From Diphasiastrum complanatum (Eukaryota > Streptophyta > Lycopodiopsida > Lycopodiales > Lycopodiaceae): DNA of 64,000 bases. Location: NCBI GenBank assembly GCA_029204225.1, contig CM055106.1, positions 39,149,827 to 39,213,826 on the forward strand, written 5' to 3'. The translations under genes and the position numbers were made by a program. Below the pieces are notes generated by a model. The model had not been told where the DNA came from and searched no databases. It saw only the letters and a list, made by a program, of their open reading frames with translations. Position 1 is the first letter of the stretch; each line of letters starts with the position of its first letter. Positions 25,031 through 35,352 of the stretch are shown here, piece by piece.

Positions 25031-25920
25031 CAATCCATGGCTGCATGACCCTTCTTGTGGCAATGAATACACTCAATCTTGGGATTGAGCCAGTAGGTAT
25101 CTATTGTATGCCCGTCTCTTCTGCATCTCACGCAAGTCTTCTTGTATGCACCTTGTTGTTTCGACCTCTCTTTGGTCTTTCAGTTGCCTTTGCTTGTTCC
25201 CTCTGCTTCCTGGTCACGATCCTGCCTCTGATTCGACTCCCTCTTAGGCTTAAATTGTTTCTTGGATTTTTCTTTGTTGTCGTAGAGGGCTTGGTCAGAA
25301 CCATTCTTGTGATCAAGATGTTCTCTAGCCTCGACTTCCTCTCAAATCTCGACAATCGCCTTTTCGAGGTTCATGGTAGGATCTTTCGTGAGCAGGGTCC
25401 TCGTTGTCTGGAATGATCTGGGTAAGGCTCTCAATAGGTATGTGAGCTGCTTCTCAACTGACACTGCATTCTCTGCTCCAAAGTTATGTAGTGATAGAAA
25501 CAGATCCTTCATCTTTCTTACGAAAGAGGTGAGGTCCTTTCCATCCCACTGTACATCATGATCTGACTTCTTGATTTCGTCTGAAATCTGGTGAGCAATG
25601 CATCCCACATCTCCTTAGCTTTGGAGAGTGTAGCCAGGTCAAGTGTGAGACTATTTTCAATGGAAGATGATAGCAAGGCTACTGCCTTGTCGTTTTTCTC
25701 CCTCCATGCACATAGCTCCTTGCCTGTTGTCATAGGCATTTCTTCTGTGCCATCCACCCAGGGGAAGAGTCCTTCGCCCTTGAGTATCAGTGATGTCTTA
25801 ACTTTTTAGGCTAGAAAGTTAGATCCTAAAGAATCAAGTATTGTGCAGATCTTGCTCTGCATGCTGTTGATTGAAGCCATTGCTTCTTGGAGCTGTTCCC
25901 TTGTTAATGGTTGATTGTCT
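25031..25920 (-). pseudogene. C1 gag with one zinc knuckle, protease deleted
   Basis: Copia gag forms the particle. The N part reads MASINSMQSKICTILDSLG then, after a stop, GEGLFPWVDGTEEMPMTTG, WREKNDKAVALLSSSIENSL and KEMWDALLTRFQTKSRSQIM. After a frame change: WDGKDLTSFVRKMKDLFLSL, QLTYLLRALPRSFQTT. A CCHC knuckle follows (CIHCHKKGHAAMDC, about 25070-25030). The segment for the aspartic protease active site present in the plus-strand copy (43030-43290) is absent. The frame opening at 26015 begins in LTR sequence. Confidence 0.8.
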
Positions 25921-25984
25921 GAATGCTTGGTCTCCTTGATCTGATAGCTTCTCGGCTTTGTCAGAATATAACAAGATGAGGTAG

Positions 25985-25996
25985 GCTCTGATACCA
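25985..25996 (-). promoter_or_regulatory. C1 primer binding site (tRNA-Met initiator type)
   Basis: Minus strand TGGTATCAGAGC, one base after the 5' LTR end (CATCA, A). This is the standard plant copia site complementary to the 3' end of initiator tRNA-Met. Confidence 0.9.
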
Positions 25997-25997
25997 T

Positions 25998-27046
25998 TGA
26001 TGAGAATCGGAACAATTAGTCGCGATGCTTTTGCGACTGCGAACGCGATTCTTGCTTGGGATTCGGATGCGACCGTTGGACACTGCCAACTGAATCACTC
26101 CTACAATCCTCCAGAATGTAGTCAGGCACTGCTGATCTACGTTTATAAAATTAATGCAGCATTCAACATAGTTTCAACCAGGGTGCGGAATTCAAATGAA
26201 CAAGAAAACTCAGACATACGAAATAACAGCATATGCAATTGCATTCGAGATCATACACAATAAGAAAATCATCTATATTGATTTTTCTTCGATTTCTTCA
26301 AGCATTGCGCATGCAAATCCATGCAGTGCGTTGGCGTGAGAGAAACATGGCTCTCTCACGAACAATCGTCTTGCTTCGCTAGCAGACAGTTGGATCTCTA
26401 TGGATCCTGATCACATAACTCGTCTCGCATGTAGGCGGACTTGTTGTCTGTATTTCGTCTTGATTGCTCACTAGCATCATACTACTTGTGTTACACTTTG
26501 TGTATATTCTGTTGATCTATATGTCAAGTATCATCCAGTAAGTATAGTTGCTTTATGTAAATCTAAGATTAGAGTGATTAAGCATCTACAACTAATCAGA
26601 GAATTACAAGAGTGGCAGATTAGCCATGACCTAGGGAGTATCTGCTGACGTCATGCCATCATATTAGATTTCTGTACTTCTGGGTACTTGCGCGATCTTT
26701 GTTGGTACTCTTTGGAGCGTGAGGACAAAACATGTTTCACAACATTTTTCGTGTCATGTCATTGGTTTCTTCTCCGTCGTTGGTTTCATTTTGCTCGTTT
26801 GTCTTTCTCTCGTACTGGACCGCAAAAGATTCTCGTTCATGAATCTTTCATGTTCGTGAACCGTTCGTCTTCGTCTCCTTTGACTTTCGTGTTCGCGAAC
26901 CATTCATCTTTCATGTCTCCTGACTTTCGAGTTCGCAAAACTCTTCGTGTTTCGTGTCTCCAGATTTTTGAGTTCACGAATGTCTTCATCAGGCTGTGGG
27001 CTGAAAGCTAGCAAGGCTTTGTAAATAGAAACGTTTTGTTTCTTCA
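25998..27046 (-). repeat. C1 5' LTR
   Basis: 1049 bp, TG..CA borders (TGAAGAAACAAAACG ... CGATTCTCATCA in element orientation), matching 21022-22046 with scattered substitutions and short indels. Confidence 0.9.
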
Positions 27047-27278
27047 AATCTTCCATGTAGTGTTGTTTTCCCTTGCGAACTACTATCCAAAAATCAAACT
27101 CCAACAATAGAAGTAGCCATCTGGTGATTCTCCCGATGTTGCAAGTTTTGTTAACGAGATGGAGCAAGGGTTGATGATCCGTATAAAAAATGAAATGTGT
27201 GGCCATCTGGTAGTGCCAAAATTTCTTAACCGCATAAATCATTGCCAGTGCTTCCCGCTCTGTGGTTGAATAATTCAT
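27047..27278 (-). pseudogene. G1 RNase H, 3' part cut by C1
   Basis: Frame starting NYSTTEREALAMIYAVKKF (catalytic Glu region), then ATHFIFYTDHQPLLHLV (catalytic Asp in TDHQPL), ending WIVVRKGKQHYMED where C1 begins. The gypsy RNase H starts in the preceding frame (HTDASKYVVGAVL near 27360). After this point G1 resumes at 20986 (HVSQIKGKEV). Normally followed by the integrase zinc-binding domain, as in G2. Confidence 0.85.
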
Positions 27279-28592
27279 TTATGTATCAGTGAGCTGTCGG
27301 CTTGCAAATCGGATTAGAAAATCCTTTGTGTGTTTACCTGGCTGGGTTAAGACTGCTCCAACTACATACTTCGATGCATCCGTATGCACATGAAACTCAA
27401 TGGAGCAATTGGGTGGGCGTAAGATTGGTGCTGAAACCAATGCATCCTTAAGCTTTTGGAAAGCCTTTAGGGCTTCCTCATTCCAATGTGGATCCGTTGT
27501 GAGTTTGTAAATTGGTCGGGCTAACTCCGCAAAATCCAGAATGAAGATCCTATAATAGTTAGCATGACCCATGAAGATGTAGACTTTGCGGATCGTCCCC
27601 GGTGGTGGTAGATCAATAATGATCTTGATCTTTGCTAGGTCTATTGCGATCCCGTGTCTTGACACTATATGGTCGAGAATCAAGCCATGTGTCACCCAAA
27701 ATTGACATTTTTTTGGATTCACGGAGATCTGGAACTCGCGGCATTTTTGTAGCGCTTTCTCCAACTTGGATAAGTGTTCTGAGTTTGGTCCATGCATGCA
27801 TAGATCGTCCAAGAAAATTTCCAAAATTTTTTGCAAATATTCTTTGAATGCCACCTGCGTGACTCGCTGGAAGGTGCTTGGGACATTGCAAAGTCCGAAT
27901 GGCATCACTTTATAGGCATAAATTCTCCATTCCGTGGCAAATGCTATCTTGTGTTGGTCTTGGGGGGCTATCTTCACCTAGTTGTAGCCGCTGAAGCCGT
28001 CTAGAAAACTGTAGACTTCGGCACTAGCTACTCTGTCAAGGACACTTTTCGTAAATGGTAAAGGAAAATGGTCCTTTTTGGTGACTGCATTTAGCGCCTT
28101 TAGATTCACACAAATCCACATTTTGCCGTTCTTCTTGGATACTATAACTATCGGCGATACCCATTCCTTGTACTCAATTTCATAAATAAAATCTGCATCC
28201 ATCAGCTTCTACAACTCCTGCTTGATCAACTCTGTATAATTCGGGTTGCAGCGGTAGTAACTTACCTTGGGGACTGTTCCATCCACCAAAGGTATGGTGT
28301 GTTGGACTACTGTTGGTGGAATGCCCTTCAAATCACTATAACTCCAAGCAAAACAGTCCTTATACTCCACCAACAAGGATCGTAGTCTCTTGAACTGTGT
28401 GGGCGTTAATTGCTCTCCCGCATGTACTATCTTTTCCTCTTCACATGGCTCGGCAAGGTTCATTGGCTGTGTTTGTGCAGGTCCCTCGAAGACTTGTTCC
28501 GCAAGTGCCTGACTTTGATCAAGTTCTCTCTGGGCTTGCAGCATCATAATTACCATGTCGTCCAAGGTATAATTTTTGAGAGTTTCAGGCAT
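27279..28592 (-). pseudogene. G1 reverse transcriptase
   Basis: Ty3/gypsy RT in three consecutive pieces. 28592-28209: pre-RT with KDCFAWSYSDLKGIP and YYRCNPNYTELIKQEL. 28202-27978: VSPIVIVSKKNGKMWICVNL (motif 1-2), KDHFPLPF, SFLDGFSGYN (motif 3). 27977-27279: KIAFATEWRIYAYKVMPFGL, EIFLDDLCMHG (YxDD as FLDD), PKKCQFWVTHGLIL, then the thumb and start of RNase H. The pieces are in one frame separated by single stops at 28208-28206 and 27977, so the reading frame is otherwise well kept. GHANYYRIFI replaces the usual G..GYYRRFI. Confidence 0.9.
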
Positions 28593-28715
28593 CTCGTGAA
28601 CTGGCGCTCATCGAGATTTCTCTTTCAGCATATTGATCTTAGCCCGACTGGTCATCTTTTGGTTTTCTATCACCTGTGTAGAAGATGACGCTGTATTTGA
28701 GTCCATCTTGATTGA

Positions 28716-29015
28716 CTACAAGGAATCCAACACCTTCTTTTTGCTCTTTTTTGTCATTTTGGTGGATTCATCCTTGTTGTCTTTCATCCGAACTGCCGTG
28801 ACATTCGCCTCGTGGTTGCGAATATCGACATCCACTGTAGCTATCGTCTCTTTGGGTAGATCAGTCCATCGGATCACTTGGTTATAGCATTGCTTCAGCT
28901 GATTCTTCTTATTCGCAGGTGCCTTGGGTGGATCAATCCTTGAGACTTTCGCCATAGCATACTTTTGCGGTGGTTGAGCTGGTACTTTCTTGATTCCGTA
29001 ATGATCTGGGTCCAT
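28716..29015 (-). pseudogene. G1 protease-RT linker
   Basis: 100-codon frame starting MDPDHYGIKKVPAQPP, then QLKQCYNQVIRWTD and a lysine-rich end. G2 has the same segment (48214-48372: MDPTRYGVRDIPDEP and KQHYNTVLKWEN), so it is a conserved part of pol between protease and RT. No catalytic motif. Confidence 0.6.
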
Positions 29016-29083
29016 GTGGTGTAGGACCTGCTCATCAGTCAGGTCAATCTCCTTATTATAAGTTAGAGCATGTTGCCAAGGTA

Positions 29084-29863
29084 CTAAATCTCGTCCATTG
29101 GGTTCTCAATAAGTTCCGCTGACAACCATGCTACGTTTATCATATTCACCCCAAATGTGATTGGTGTGTCCATAGTGTAACACTTGGGTGAAGATGTACT
29201 GGGTTCAGAATCCGACTCATATTGACATGTCCGACAGTCAATAGTTGCTAATGCATCTGTCCATCTCACCACATCCGTCTTTGAATCATAGTGACCTCCC
29301 TTGGCTGGCCTTGGGCGATCAATCATGTGATATGTCGTAGATGATCCGTCATCAGCCTTGGGTGCAATTTTCACCACCCATGTGGTTGGATCCACCTTTA
29401 CAGCCTGCTCTCTGTTCTCGAAGGTGAGTTTCCCCGTACCCCAGTTGTGTACTACTTGCGCAGTCCTCAACCATGGTCTTCCCAGTAACACGCGGTATGC
29501 AGCTGGAGATTCAGGTATATCCATGACTACAAAAGTGATCACAAACTGCATGCCTACTATTTTTACAGGGATATCGGCAACTACACCTTTTGGCCATACA
29601 TTCTCTCGTCGTGGATACTGTAGCTGGTTTGGTTCCGGTTGATGTGGCGTTACTGCTACAGCTCCTTGTAAGGCTTTCAATTTCTGGTCAAACTGCGTCG
29701 TAAGTTGCTCCATCTGCTGTTTGTATAATTTTGTCATTTGCTCCAACAACAGTTTAGTGGATAGAGCGGATGCATTTGATGATGATGATGCTATCGAGAG
29801 AGTAGGAGTGTGGGTGGATAGATATTCGTCGTCATGATCCCTCGTCCTCTTCCTTGATGGCAT
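29084..29863 (-). pseudogene. G1 gag C-terminal / protease chimera by deletion
   Basis: 259-codon frame. First 90 residues: MPSRKRTRDHDDEYLSTHTP, a Ser-rich stretch and a Gln-rich coiled segment (EQMTKLYKQQMEQLTTQFDQ). It then jumps to the second half of a gypsy aspartic protease (KIVGMQFVITFVVMDIP, AAYRVLLGRPWL). Compared with G2 (46300-47560), the zinc knuckles and the DSG active-site half are absent, so the deletion joins gag to the protease tail. A downstream part (STTYHMIDRPRPAKGGHYD) matches G2 47900-47960. Confidence 0.75.
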
Positions 29864-29876
29864 CTTCCATAGCTTC

Positions 29877-30411
29877 TTACAGAGTAGCGTACTGCTCCCG
29901 TCGTTTCAATTCTCTTCTGATGCTTCGTGGTAGTCCGGCTAGGAACCACATGATCACTGCATGATCGGGAGTTAGGGCTGCACTGCACTCGGATCGTAGA
30001 TGTTTGACCCGTTTAATATAGTCTCTGACCTCCCTTTCTCGTTTTCCCATCTTGACTTTACTTAGCAGGAGAAACGGGTCTTCCAGGAACTTTCTTGGTT
30101 TAAAGCGTGTAATGAGAGCCGCTTTAATCGCTTCCCAGGTGGATTTTTCTTCCTCTGACAAGTTGAAAAACCAATCTTGAGCCACTGCCAATAAGGACAT
30201 GGGGAATAACATAAGCTTTTCCACAGGTGTCATCGCCGTAGATTTCACAAGCTTGCTCGTAGATCTGGAGGTTTTGGATGGGATCTGATGATCCGTCATA
30301 TTTTGGTATTTCCATCCGTGGTGCTCTCCGGACTGCTTGCAAGGGAGCAACAGGTACGGGTGGGCCCATTGGATCCATTGGTGCTAGTTCCGGTTCAGCC
30401 TCTTGTTGCAC
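29877..30411 (-). pseudogene. G1 gag (retrotransposon gag domain), frameshifted
   Basis: Start MQQEAEPELAPMDPMGPPVP, then RRAPRMEIPKYDGSSDPIQN (the gypsy gag start, compare G2 RRSPRLDIPKYNGLFDPI). After a frameshift near 30240: EKLMLFPMSLLAVAQDWFFN, WEAIKAALITRFKPRKF, LRSECSAALTPDHAVIMWFL and GLPRSIRRELKRREQYATL. This is the Retrotrans_gag domain. Main structural protein of the particle. Confidence 0.85.
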
Positions 30412-31111
30412 AACTGCTAATCTGGGAAGGTATGGTGCTTGATTCGTTATCCTTCGTGCTATTGATCATTCCGATCTTAGATTCATCTGATGGTGGGTTC
30501 CAAAGTGGTTGGATCTTGCTTGTACAGTGGAATGCAGTCTAGATCTATAAGGATCTGATCAATCTGATCGGTCGAAAGTGAAATTAGGCCTTTTCCGGTG
30601 GTTTTTCCTTGATAACTTATTACTCCTTATACTGATTGACCTGAGATTTTGACAGTAGCTGGATCTGATGCAGATCTTTCCACTGATCTAGTCTGCGAGG
30701 GTTCTCTTGTGCGAAGGTTGGCTGTGCGAGGGTCTTTTAGCTATTTTTGCAGATAAAAAACTTGATATCTCTTAGATCTTTGGAAAGTAACTCTCTCAAG
30801 GATCACAGTAGCTGGATCTGGGTCAGATCTCACTATGGAATTCTCTGCGAGAGTTAACTCTCGCACTAAGTGAAAAGTTCACTATATGCGAGGGTCCAGA
30901 GCCACTATTTTGGCTTGATCTTTACCAAATCTCAAAACTAACTCTTGCAGGGTTTGTCACTGATGGAAATTAACATGCTGAATTGATTGAGAGGGTCTGC
31001 AAGAGTTCTTACTAGAAGGATTTGCTGGATCTTCACTTTTTAGTGATTTTTTTTGCACTTAAACCCAATTTTCTGCTCATTGGAATCAAACTAACTCTCG
31101 CAGGCTTTTTT
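30412..31111 (-). promoter_or_regulatory. G1 5' untranslated region with CTGCGAGGGTT repeats
   Basis: 700 bp without an ORF between primer site and gag. Plus-strand occurrences of (C)TGCGAGGGTT or near variants lie at about 30690, 30720 (TGTGCGAGGGTC), 30846 (TGCGAGAGTTAACTCTCGCAC, partly palindromic), 30888 and 30946, and complements at 31090 (ACTCTCGCAGG). The same words recur before ORF3 at 19227-19480. Confidence 0.55.
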
Positions 31112-31119
31112 GTGCGCCA
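31112..31119 (-). promoter_or_regulatory. G1 primer binding site candidate (TGGCGC)
   Basis: On the minus strand the 5' LTR ends ACCCTACA, followed by G and TGGCGCAC. TGGCGC starts are common primer sites of plant gypsy elements; the complementary tRNA is not certain. Confidence 0.6.
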
Positions 31120-31120
31120 C

Positions 31121-31696
31121 TGTAGGGTTGAAGATCTTGTGTAGTATAGCCTTCCCACCTGTCAGCAAGGGTTAGTTCATTGGATAGGTACCTAACTATG
31201 CGTAGATTCTACTTTTAGTTAGTTTCCTACTTTATGTCTAACTCTACCTCCCCTACCACTACTCACACTAACTCTACTCCCCTAACTAACTTCATCATGA
31301 TTTTGGGTGAAGAGAGAGGATAGAATAGAAGAGGAAGAAGAAGGAGAAGAGAGAAAGAGAGAGATGAGATGGAGGGTAGCTCAAATGCTCAATTTCATTG
31401 CTTATGGAAAAGCCTTAAGTAGCATAAACAAAAAATCATGAGATATGGAAATAAAAAGCAATCACAACAATAGCATAAGCAAGAGTGATTAGCAAATGAG
31501 GATGCTTGAGCTCTCAAAATGAGAGAGTCTCCTCCTCTCTATTAAGCATGAAAATAGAGTACAAATGGTGCCTTTTTATAAAATGGGAAAGGCCCTTGCC
31601 CCAAAATCCTATTGGCTAAAATATACATTGATCCTATCCATTCACGTTGGACCCAACTTGATCCAAGGGTCCACAAAAAGTACATTGAAATTCACA
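31121..31696 (-). repeat. G1 5' LTR, truncated
   Basis: 576 bp matching 14955-15530. At 31696 (GAAATTCACA) similarity ends abruptly and unrelated sequence starts (GGTGTCGAGAG), while the 3' LTR continues another 238 bp. The missing part is the outer U3 end. Confidence 0.85.
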
Positions 31697-32483
31697 GGTG
31701 TCGAGAGAAAAATATCTTATGCCTTAACTGCCATTCACTCCAGTTTTGCATATGTACAAAGTTGGTAACCGCCCTTAGGATATTTGTTTCTCCAGTTGTT
31801 TCAGGGTTGATGATAAGTTGTCAACGTCAGTCTGCCAATGTAGCAAAAATGCGAAAAAATCCGAAAAACCCGAAGGTGCCCTTAAACTGAAGGTATGCAA
31901 ATCTTGAAGGTGACCTTAGACTTAAGGGGTGTAAATCCCTGAGGCGCCCATAGACCGAAGGCAACAAAGAAACCGAAAAAAGATGAAAAAGCCGAAGGTG
32001 CCTTACACGGAAGGCAACGAAGAAGGCGAAGGTGCCTTAGACTAAAGGCAGCGAAGAAGACAAAGTTGTCTTAGATTAAAGATAGGGAAAAAGCCGAAGG
32101 TGTCTTAAAATGGTTTCCAAGACATTCTGGCCACTTTGTTGCATTTTTCGCGAAGGGGCGAAAAAGGTGAAGGTGCCTAAAAATGGTTTCTAAGCCATTC
32201 TGGCCACTTGGCCACTGTGTCGCATTTTTCGTGAAGGTGCGAAAAAGGCTAAGGTGTCAAAAATGGTTAAGGTAAAAAAAAATCTCAAAGGAAAAATGTG
32301 AAGGTCCGAAAACATGCAGTCGACCTTCGATTTTTTAGGATGCTCATTACTTGAACGATTTGTTTAAGGCTGAGCATAAGAAATCTTACATCGATTGCTA
32401 TCACGTTTGATCCATTCTAGCATCCATTATGCCCAATTCATTAGGCCTTGATTGCCGCTTGAACTAAGGCTCCGTTCAGAAAC
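31697..32483. repeat. GAAGGTGCC-type minisatellite region, no gene
   Basis: Degenerate repeats of (C)CGAAGGTGCCTTA, CCGAAGGCAACGAAGAAG and related words from about 31870 to 32300, plus a duplicated block TGGTTTC(C/T)AAG.CATTCTGGCCACTT at 32108 and 32185. It lies between the broken G1 LTR and a duplicated G3 fragment. The style resembles the short GC-rich repeats in the G1 and G2 spacers, so it may be a spacer of a related element. Confidence 0.5.
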
Positions 32484-33000
32484 TTAGATCACCCGCCATG
32501 TGAGCACCTCAACAACCCAGCTTAGAAACAACATCAAATTAGTGTCTTGGAATTTCTCCAAAGCAAAGTCGGACTCGGGAGTTGGTTTCTCACCCCCAAA
32601 ATAGTCCTTCAATGCTTCAGACTCTCTTGCATCGTCCAACCTTTTATTCACCAGCTCGCCACAAGCATAAAACTTTAAAGCATCAGACACCCAACCGGTG
32701 GCGAGAACTCTCACTCGTCCATCCGTAGTATGCAACATGTAGTTCGATTGATCACAACTTTTGGCGAGAGGTTCCAATACCTAAAGCATAACAACAAGTG
32801 TGCAGCGAAAGGCAGCAATCCTGCAGCATCAATGTTTGCAGCAACAAATTGTCCAAGCTCAGCAGCTTTTGGAGCAAAATGGCATTCTGGGGTCTCTGGT
32901 ACTTCCTTGGCCAGATCAGTAGAGGTATTTACAGAGTTGAAATCAGTGGCTTTGCCAGGGTCATCACCAATAGTCCTTCCACCATCTCAGAATCATGAAC
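32484..33000 (-). pseudogene. Rearranged second copy of G3 post-pol ORF pieces
   Basis: Two pieces joined near 32811. 32484-32810 (PLAKSCDQSNYMLHTTDG, GELVNKRLDDARESEALKDY) duplicates 33420-33765 of the ORF described next. 32812-32960 is almost identical to 14694-14833, and 32965-33000 to 14930-14954 (minus strand VHDSEMVEGL). A stretch coding for DDEAPRHIFDN... is missing here. This shows a tandem or recombination event in the G3 copy. Confidence 0.65.
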
Positions 33001-33036
33001 TGGGGTACTCACATCTGAGTACCTATCTGCATCAAC

Positions 33037-33855
33037 CTATGGTCCAACAAACTTCTGTCTGACTCGTGTTTTTGATTGGGTAGGCAATCTCCACTTGGCC
33101 ATCGTCTTTATATGGGACTTCCGCGGTAGATCATCATCTTGTGGTTGAGTGGTATTATGCTCCTCAGCATCAGTCAAGGGAAAATCAGGATCTCTGACAA
33201 CAATCAGACTGGATCCAATCACTTGGAACATAGGCATGTTCAGCCAAACAACAATCATCTTGTTGATAGGAAGAGCAAACTCCAGCCGTTTACTCTTCCC
33301 TGTCACAAACCGACTGATATCAAGTTTGATCCATTCCAACGTCCATTCTGCCCAGTTCATTATAGTGCCATTATAGGCCTTGATCGCTGCTTGAACTAAG
33401 GCTTTGCTTAGAAACTCAAGATGCACCCACCATGTGAGCACCTCAGCGACCCAACTTAGAAACAACATCAAGTTAGTGTCTTGGCATTTCTCCAAAGAAA
33501 AGTCTAACTCGGGAGTTGGTTTCTCACCCCGGAAATAGTCCTTCAGTGCTTCAGACTCTCTTGCATCATCCAACCTTTTCTTCACCGGCTCACCACAAGC
33601 AAGGAGCTTTAAAGCATTGGACAACCAACCGGTGGTGAAAACTCTCACTCGTCCATCTACAGTATGCAACATCCAGTTCGATTCATCACAGCTTTTGGCA
33701 AGAGGTTCCAACATCTGAAGCATAACAACAAGCCACAACTGTGCAGCGAAAGGCAACAATCCTATAGCTTTCAACCTTGTACCTTTGCTAGACACATATT
33801 CAACAAACCTGCTTTGCGCTTTGCCATACCTGAATCCATCTCCTTCTCTACTCAT
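33037..33855 (-). CDS. G3 post-pol ORF (N-terminal part), unknown function
   Basis: The longest undamaged frame of G3: 272 codons starting MSREGDGFRYGKAQSRFVEY. Visible: FAAQLWLVVMLQMLEPLAKS, CDESNWMLHTVDGRVRVFT, KKRLDDARESEALKDYF, LMLFLSWVAEVLTWW, WAEWTLEWIKLDISRFVTG, ALPINKMIVVWLNMPMFQV, and an acidic then basic C-terminal stretch ending RVRQKFVGP. It probably ran on into the VHDSEM... part found at 14616-14954. Located 0.7 kb downstream of G3 integrase and the second RNase H, same strand, so it occupies the position of G1 ORF3. I see no enzyme motif; aromatic-rich helices suggest a structural protein. Confidence 0.6.
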   Translation of the reverse strand: MSREGDGFRYGKAQSRFVEYVSSKGTRLKAIGLLPFAAQLWLVVMLQMLEPLAKSCDESNWMLHTVDGRVRVFTTGWLSNALKLLACGEPVKKRLDDARESEALKDYFRGEKPTPELDFSLEKCQDTNLMLFLSWVAEVLTWWVHLEFLSKALVQAAIKAYNGTIMNWAEWTLEWIKLDISRFVTGKSKRLEFALPINKMIVVWLNMPMFQVIGSSLIVVRDPDFPLTDAEEHNTTQPQDDDLPRKSHIKTMAKWRLPTQSKTRVRQKFVGP

Positions 33856-34580
33856 GCAAAGAGCAATATGCTAGAATGATGAAGACTACAACACCCTCAA
33901 ATGCATAAAGGCATTGCCTTCACATCAATCTAGGCACTCCAACGGTCGCATTCGCAATGATTTAAAAAAGATACTCCGATATGACAGTCGTCTCATAGTA
34001 CTTTCAAGTGTGTGAGAAATCCATATTGCTTTTCGAAGTATGAGCCATGGGCACCTGTCTTAACCATAAGGCACCTACAACAGGTCACCCCTAATGGCTA
34101 AGGCCAACAACCATTAGGTTTTACCGTTCACTGTTTTGATAAGAGTACCAGTAGGTGGCCCTATCGGATGAGTTTTTACTTGAAATGTTAATGAAAAAGA
34201 GGCCTTTCCCCCCTCTAAGAGTGGCAACTCAATTGGGGAGGGCAGTCCATGTGCCCCTGACGGACTCAATATCTCTGGAATCGCACTTTTTCCAATTTAT
34301 CCATTGGGTACTAGAGTCCTTCAAACCATCTGGGACAAGATCTCCTCAAGCGGTCCAGCCGAATATCAAAACGATGTGAGTCTTTGATAGTTATTGACAA
34401 CTCGAATTGCCTCACTATTGTACTGCCGATGTACATGAGATACCGTAACAAAAATAAATAACTTCATAAAAAATAAATATCTTTGACATAAACTATTAGG
34501 ATAGGATTCCTAACAGTCCATAAATGGATAGATAAATTACAAATCAGAGCAAAAATGCCGAATGCTGATAGATGAGTTAT
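33856..34580. other. G3 spacer, no gene seen
   Basis: Non-coding sequence between the second RNase H stop and ORF3 start of G3 (minus orientation), the same position as the repeat-bearing spacers in G1 and G2. No clear repeat family is seen here. Confidence 0.4.
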
Positions 34581-34799
34581 CTATTTTTGGTCAGCTATCC
34601 TCAATCCGGCTATCAAAGCCTTAGCTGCCGCTGCATTACAGGTATAGTGTTTGCCAAGGCAGACACCCAAATGAGCTATCAGCATACCAGCATCATCTTT
34701 TAGCACTATTCCAATAGTTCCTTGCATTTTACTGCCACCATCAAACCATAAATTGGCATGCCTAACAATTTGCATTACATTTTGATCCGATTGTGTCAT
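34581..34799 (-). CDS. G3 second RNase H-like domain, partial
   Basis: 72 codons. LWFDGGSKMQGTIGIVLKDD matches the start of archaeal/plant-type RNase H (Asp-Gly-(G/A)(S/A)..(N/Q)..(G/A).G), and NAAAAKALIAGLRIA matches the following helix, where the catalytic Glu (normally N..AE..A) is Ala. It stops early. The ATG overlaps the integrase stop as TAATG, so translation may have depended on termination-reinitiation. A second RNase H acquired by plant LTR elements (aRNH) is known family knowledge; its place after integrase here is notable. Truncated and lacking the Glu, so inactive. Confidence 0.6.
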   Translation of the reverse strand: MTQSDQNVMQIVRHANLWFDGGSKMQGTIGIVLKDDAGMLIAHLGVCLGKHYTCNAAAAKALIAGLRIADQK

Positions 34800-35347
34800 T
34801 ATGCGTAATAGAATTTGATTTTATTAATGTTAATTGGTGTAGCCATATAGCGGCCTTCCATGTCGCATAATATAATTGTATTATTCCTGGAAACTTTTTT
34901 CAGAACATATGGTCCCAACCAGATGGGCATCAACTTACCAGGAAAGAGTTCTCTCTGGGCATCATAAAATAGAATCAGTTGTCCAACTCGAAACTGGTAG
35001 CATTTGGCCTTTAGATCATGTAACTGCTTAATCCGCCTTTTCTTTCTCTCCATCTACAGCAGCATTCTGGGACGCTTTTCATCCAATCAGTTCAATATCA
35101 AGAGTCACTGTTCAACAGAAGGTTCAAAAGGAAGGCCATGTTCCTTGGAGAACCTCAATGTCTCTAGTTCAATTTCAATAGGTAGAACGTTTTTAGTACC
35201 ATAGACCAGAAAGAAAGGAGACTATCCGGTACTGGTCTTGAAAGCTATGTTATAAGCCCAAACAACCGCCGGTACCTTTGAGTCCCAATCTCTCTTTCCA
35301 TCGGAGACTGTCTTCTTGACAATATCCACCAGTTTCTTATTGGTACT
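34799..35347 (-). pseudogene. G3 integrase, C-terminal half
   Basis: From the G4 junction (35347) downward: ESTNKKLVDIVKKTVSDG, WDSKVPAVVWAYNIAFKT, a stop, SPFFLVYGTKNVLPIEIEL and, after stops, ERKKRRIKQLHDLKAKCYQF, RVGQLILFYDAQRELFPGKL, LGPYVLKKVSRNNTIIL and PININKIKFYYA. This is the end of the integrase core and its C-terminal SH3-like part. The core continues across the G4 insertion at 39982-39826. Confidence 0.8.
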
Positions 35348-35352
35348 CTCGA

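Larger units (their letters stand above)
21022..27046 (-). mobile_element. Ty1/copia element C1 inserted in G1
   Basis: Minus-strand element of 6025 bp with LTRs 25998-27046 (5') and 21022-22046 (3'), primer site TGGTATCAGAGC (25985-25996), then gag, integrase, RT and RNase H in copia order. LTRs start TGAAGAAACAAAA and end ATTCTCATCA. The protease region is missing: the frame runs from the zinc knuckle (CIHCHKKGHAAMDC) straight into RRLEDVLFVPT. Several stops and frameshifts; non-autonomous. It interrupts G1 just after RNase H (KGKQHYMED). No clean target duplication is visible because of the extra sequence at its left end. Confidence 0.9.
14955..31696 (-). mobile_element. Ty3/gypsy element G1, nested, degenerate
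   Basis: Minus-strand LTR retrotransposon in the order truncated 5' LTR (31121-31696), primer site, gag, protease part, RT, RNase H, [copia insertion 21022-27046], integrase, spacer with repeats, long third ORF, 3' LTR (14955-15768). Without the copia insert it is about 10.7 kb. Order RT-RH-INT and the VLLGRPWL protease tail are Ty3/gypsy. The large ORF after integrase recalls Tat/Athila-type plant elements. All genes carry stops, frameshifts or deletions. The LTRs share the segment 14955-15530 / 31121-31696 closely; the 5' LTR has lost about 240 bp of its outer end, so no target duplication can be checked. Confidence 0.85.
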
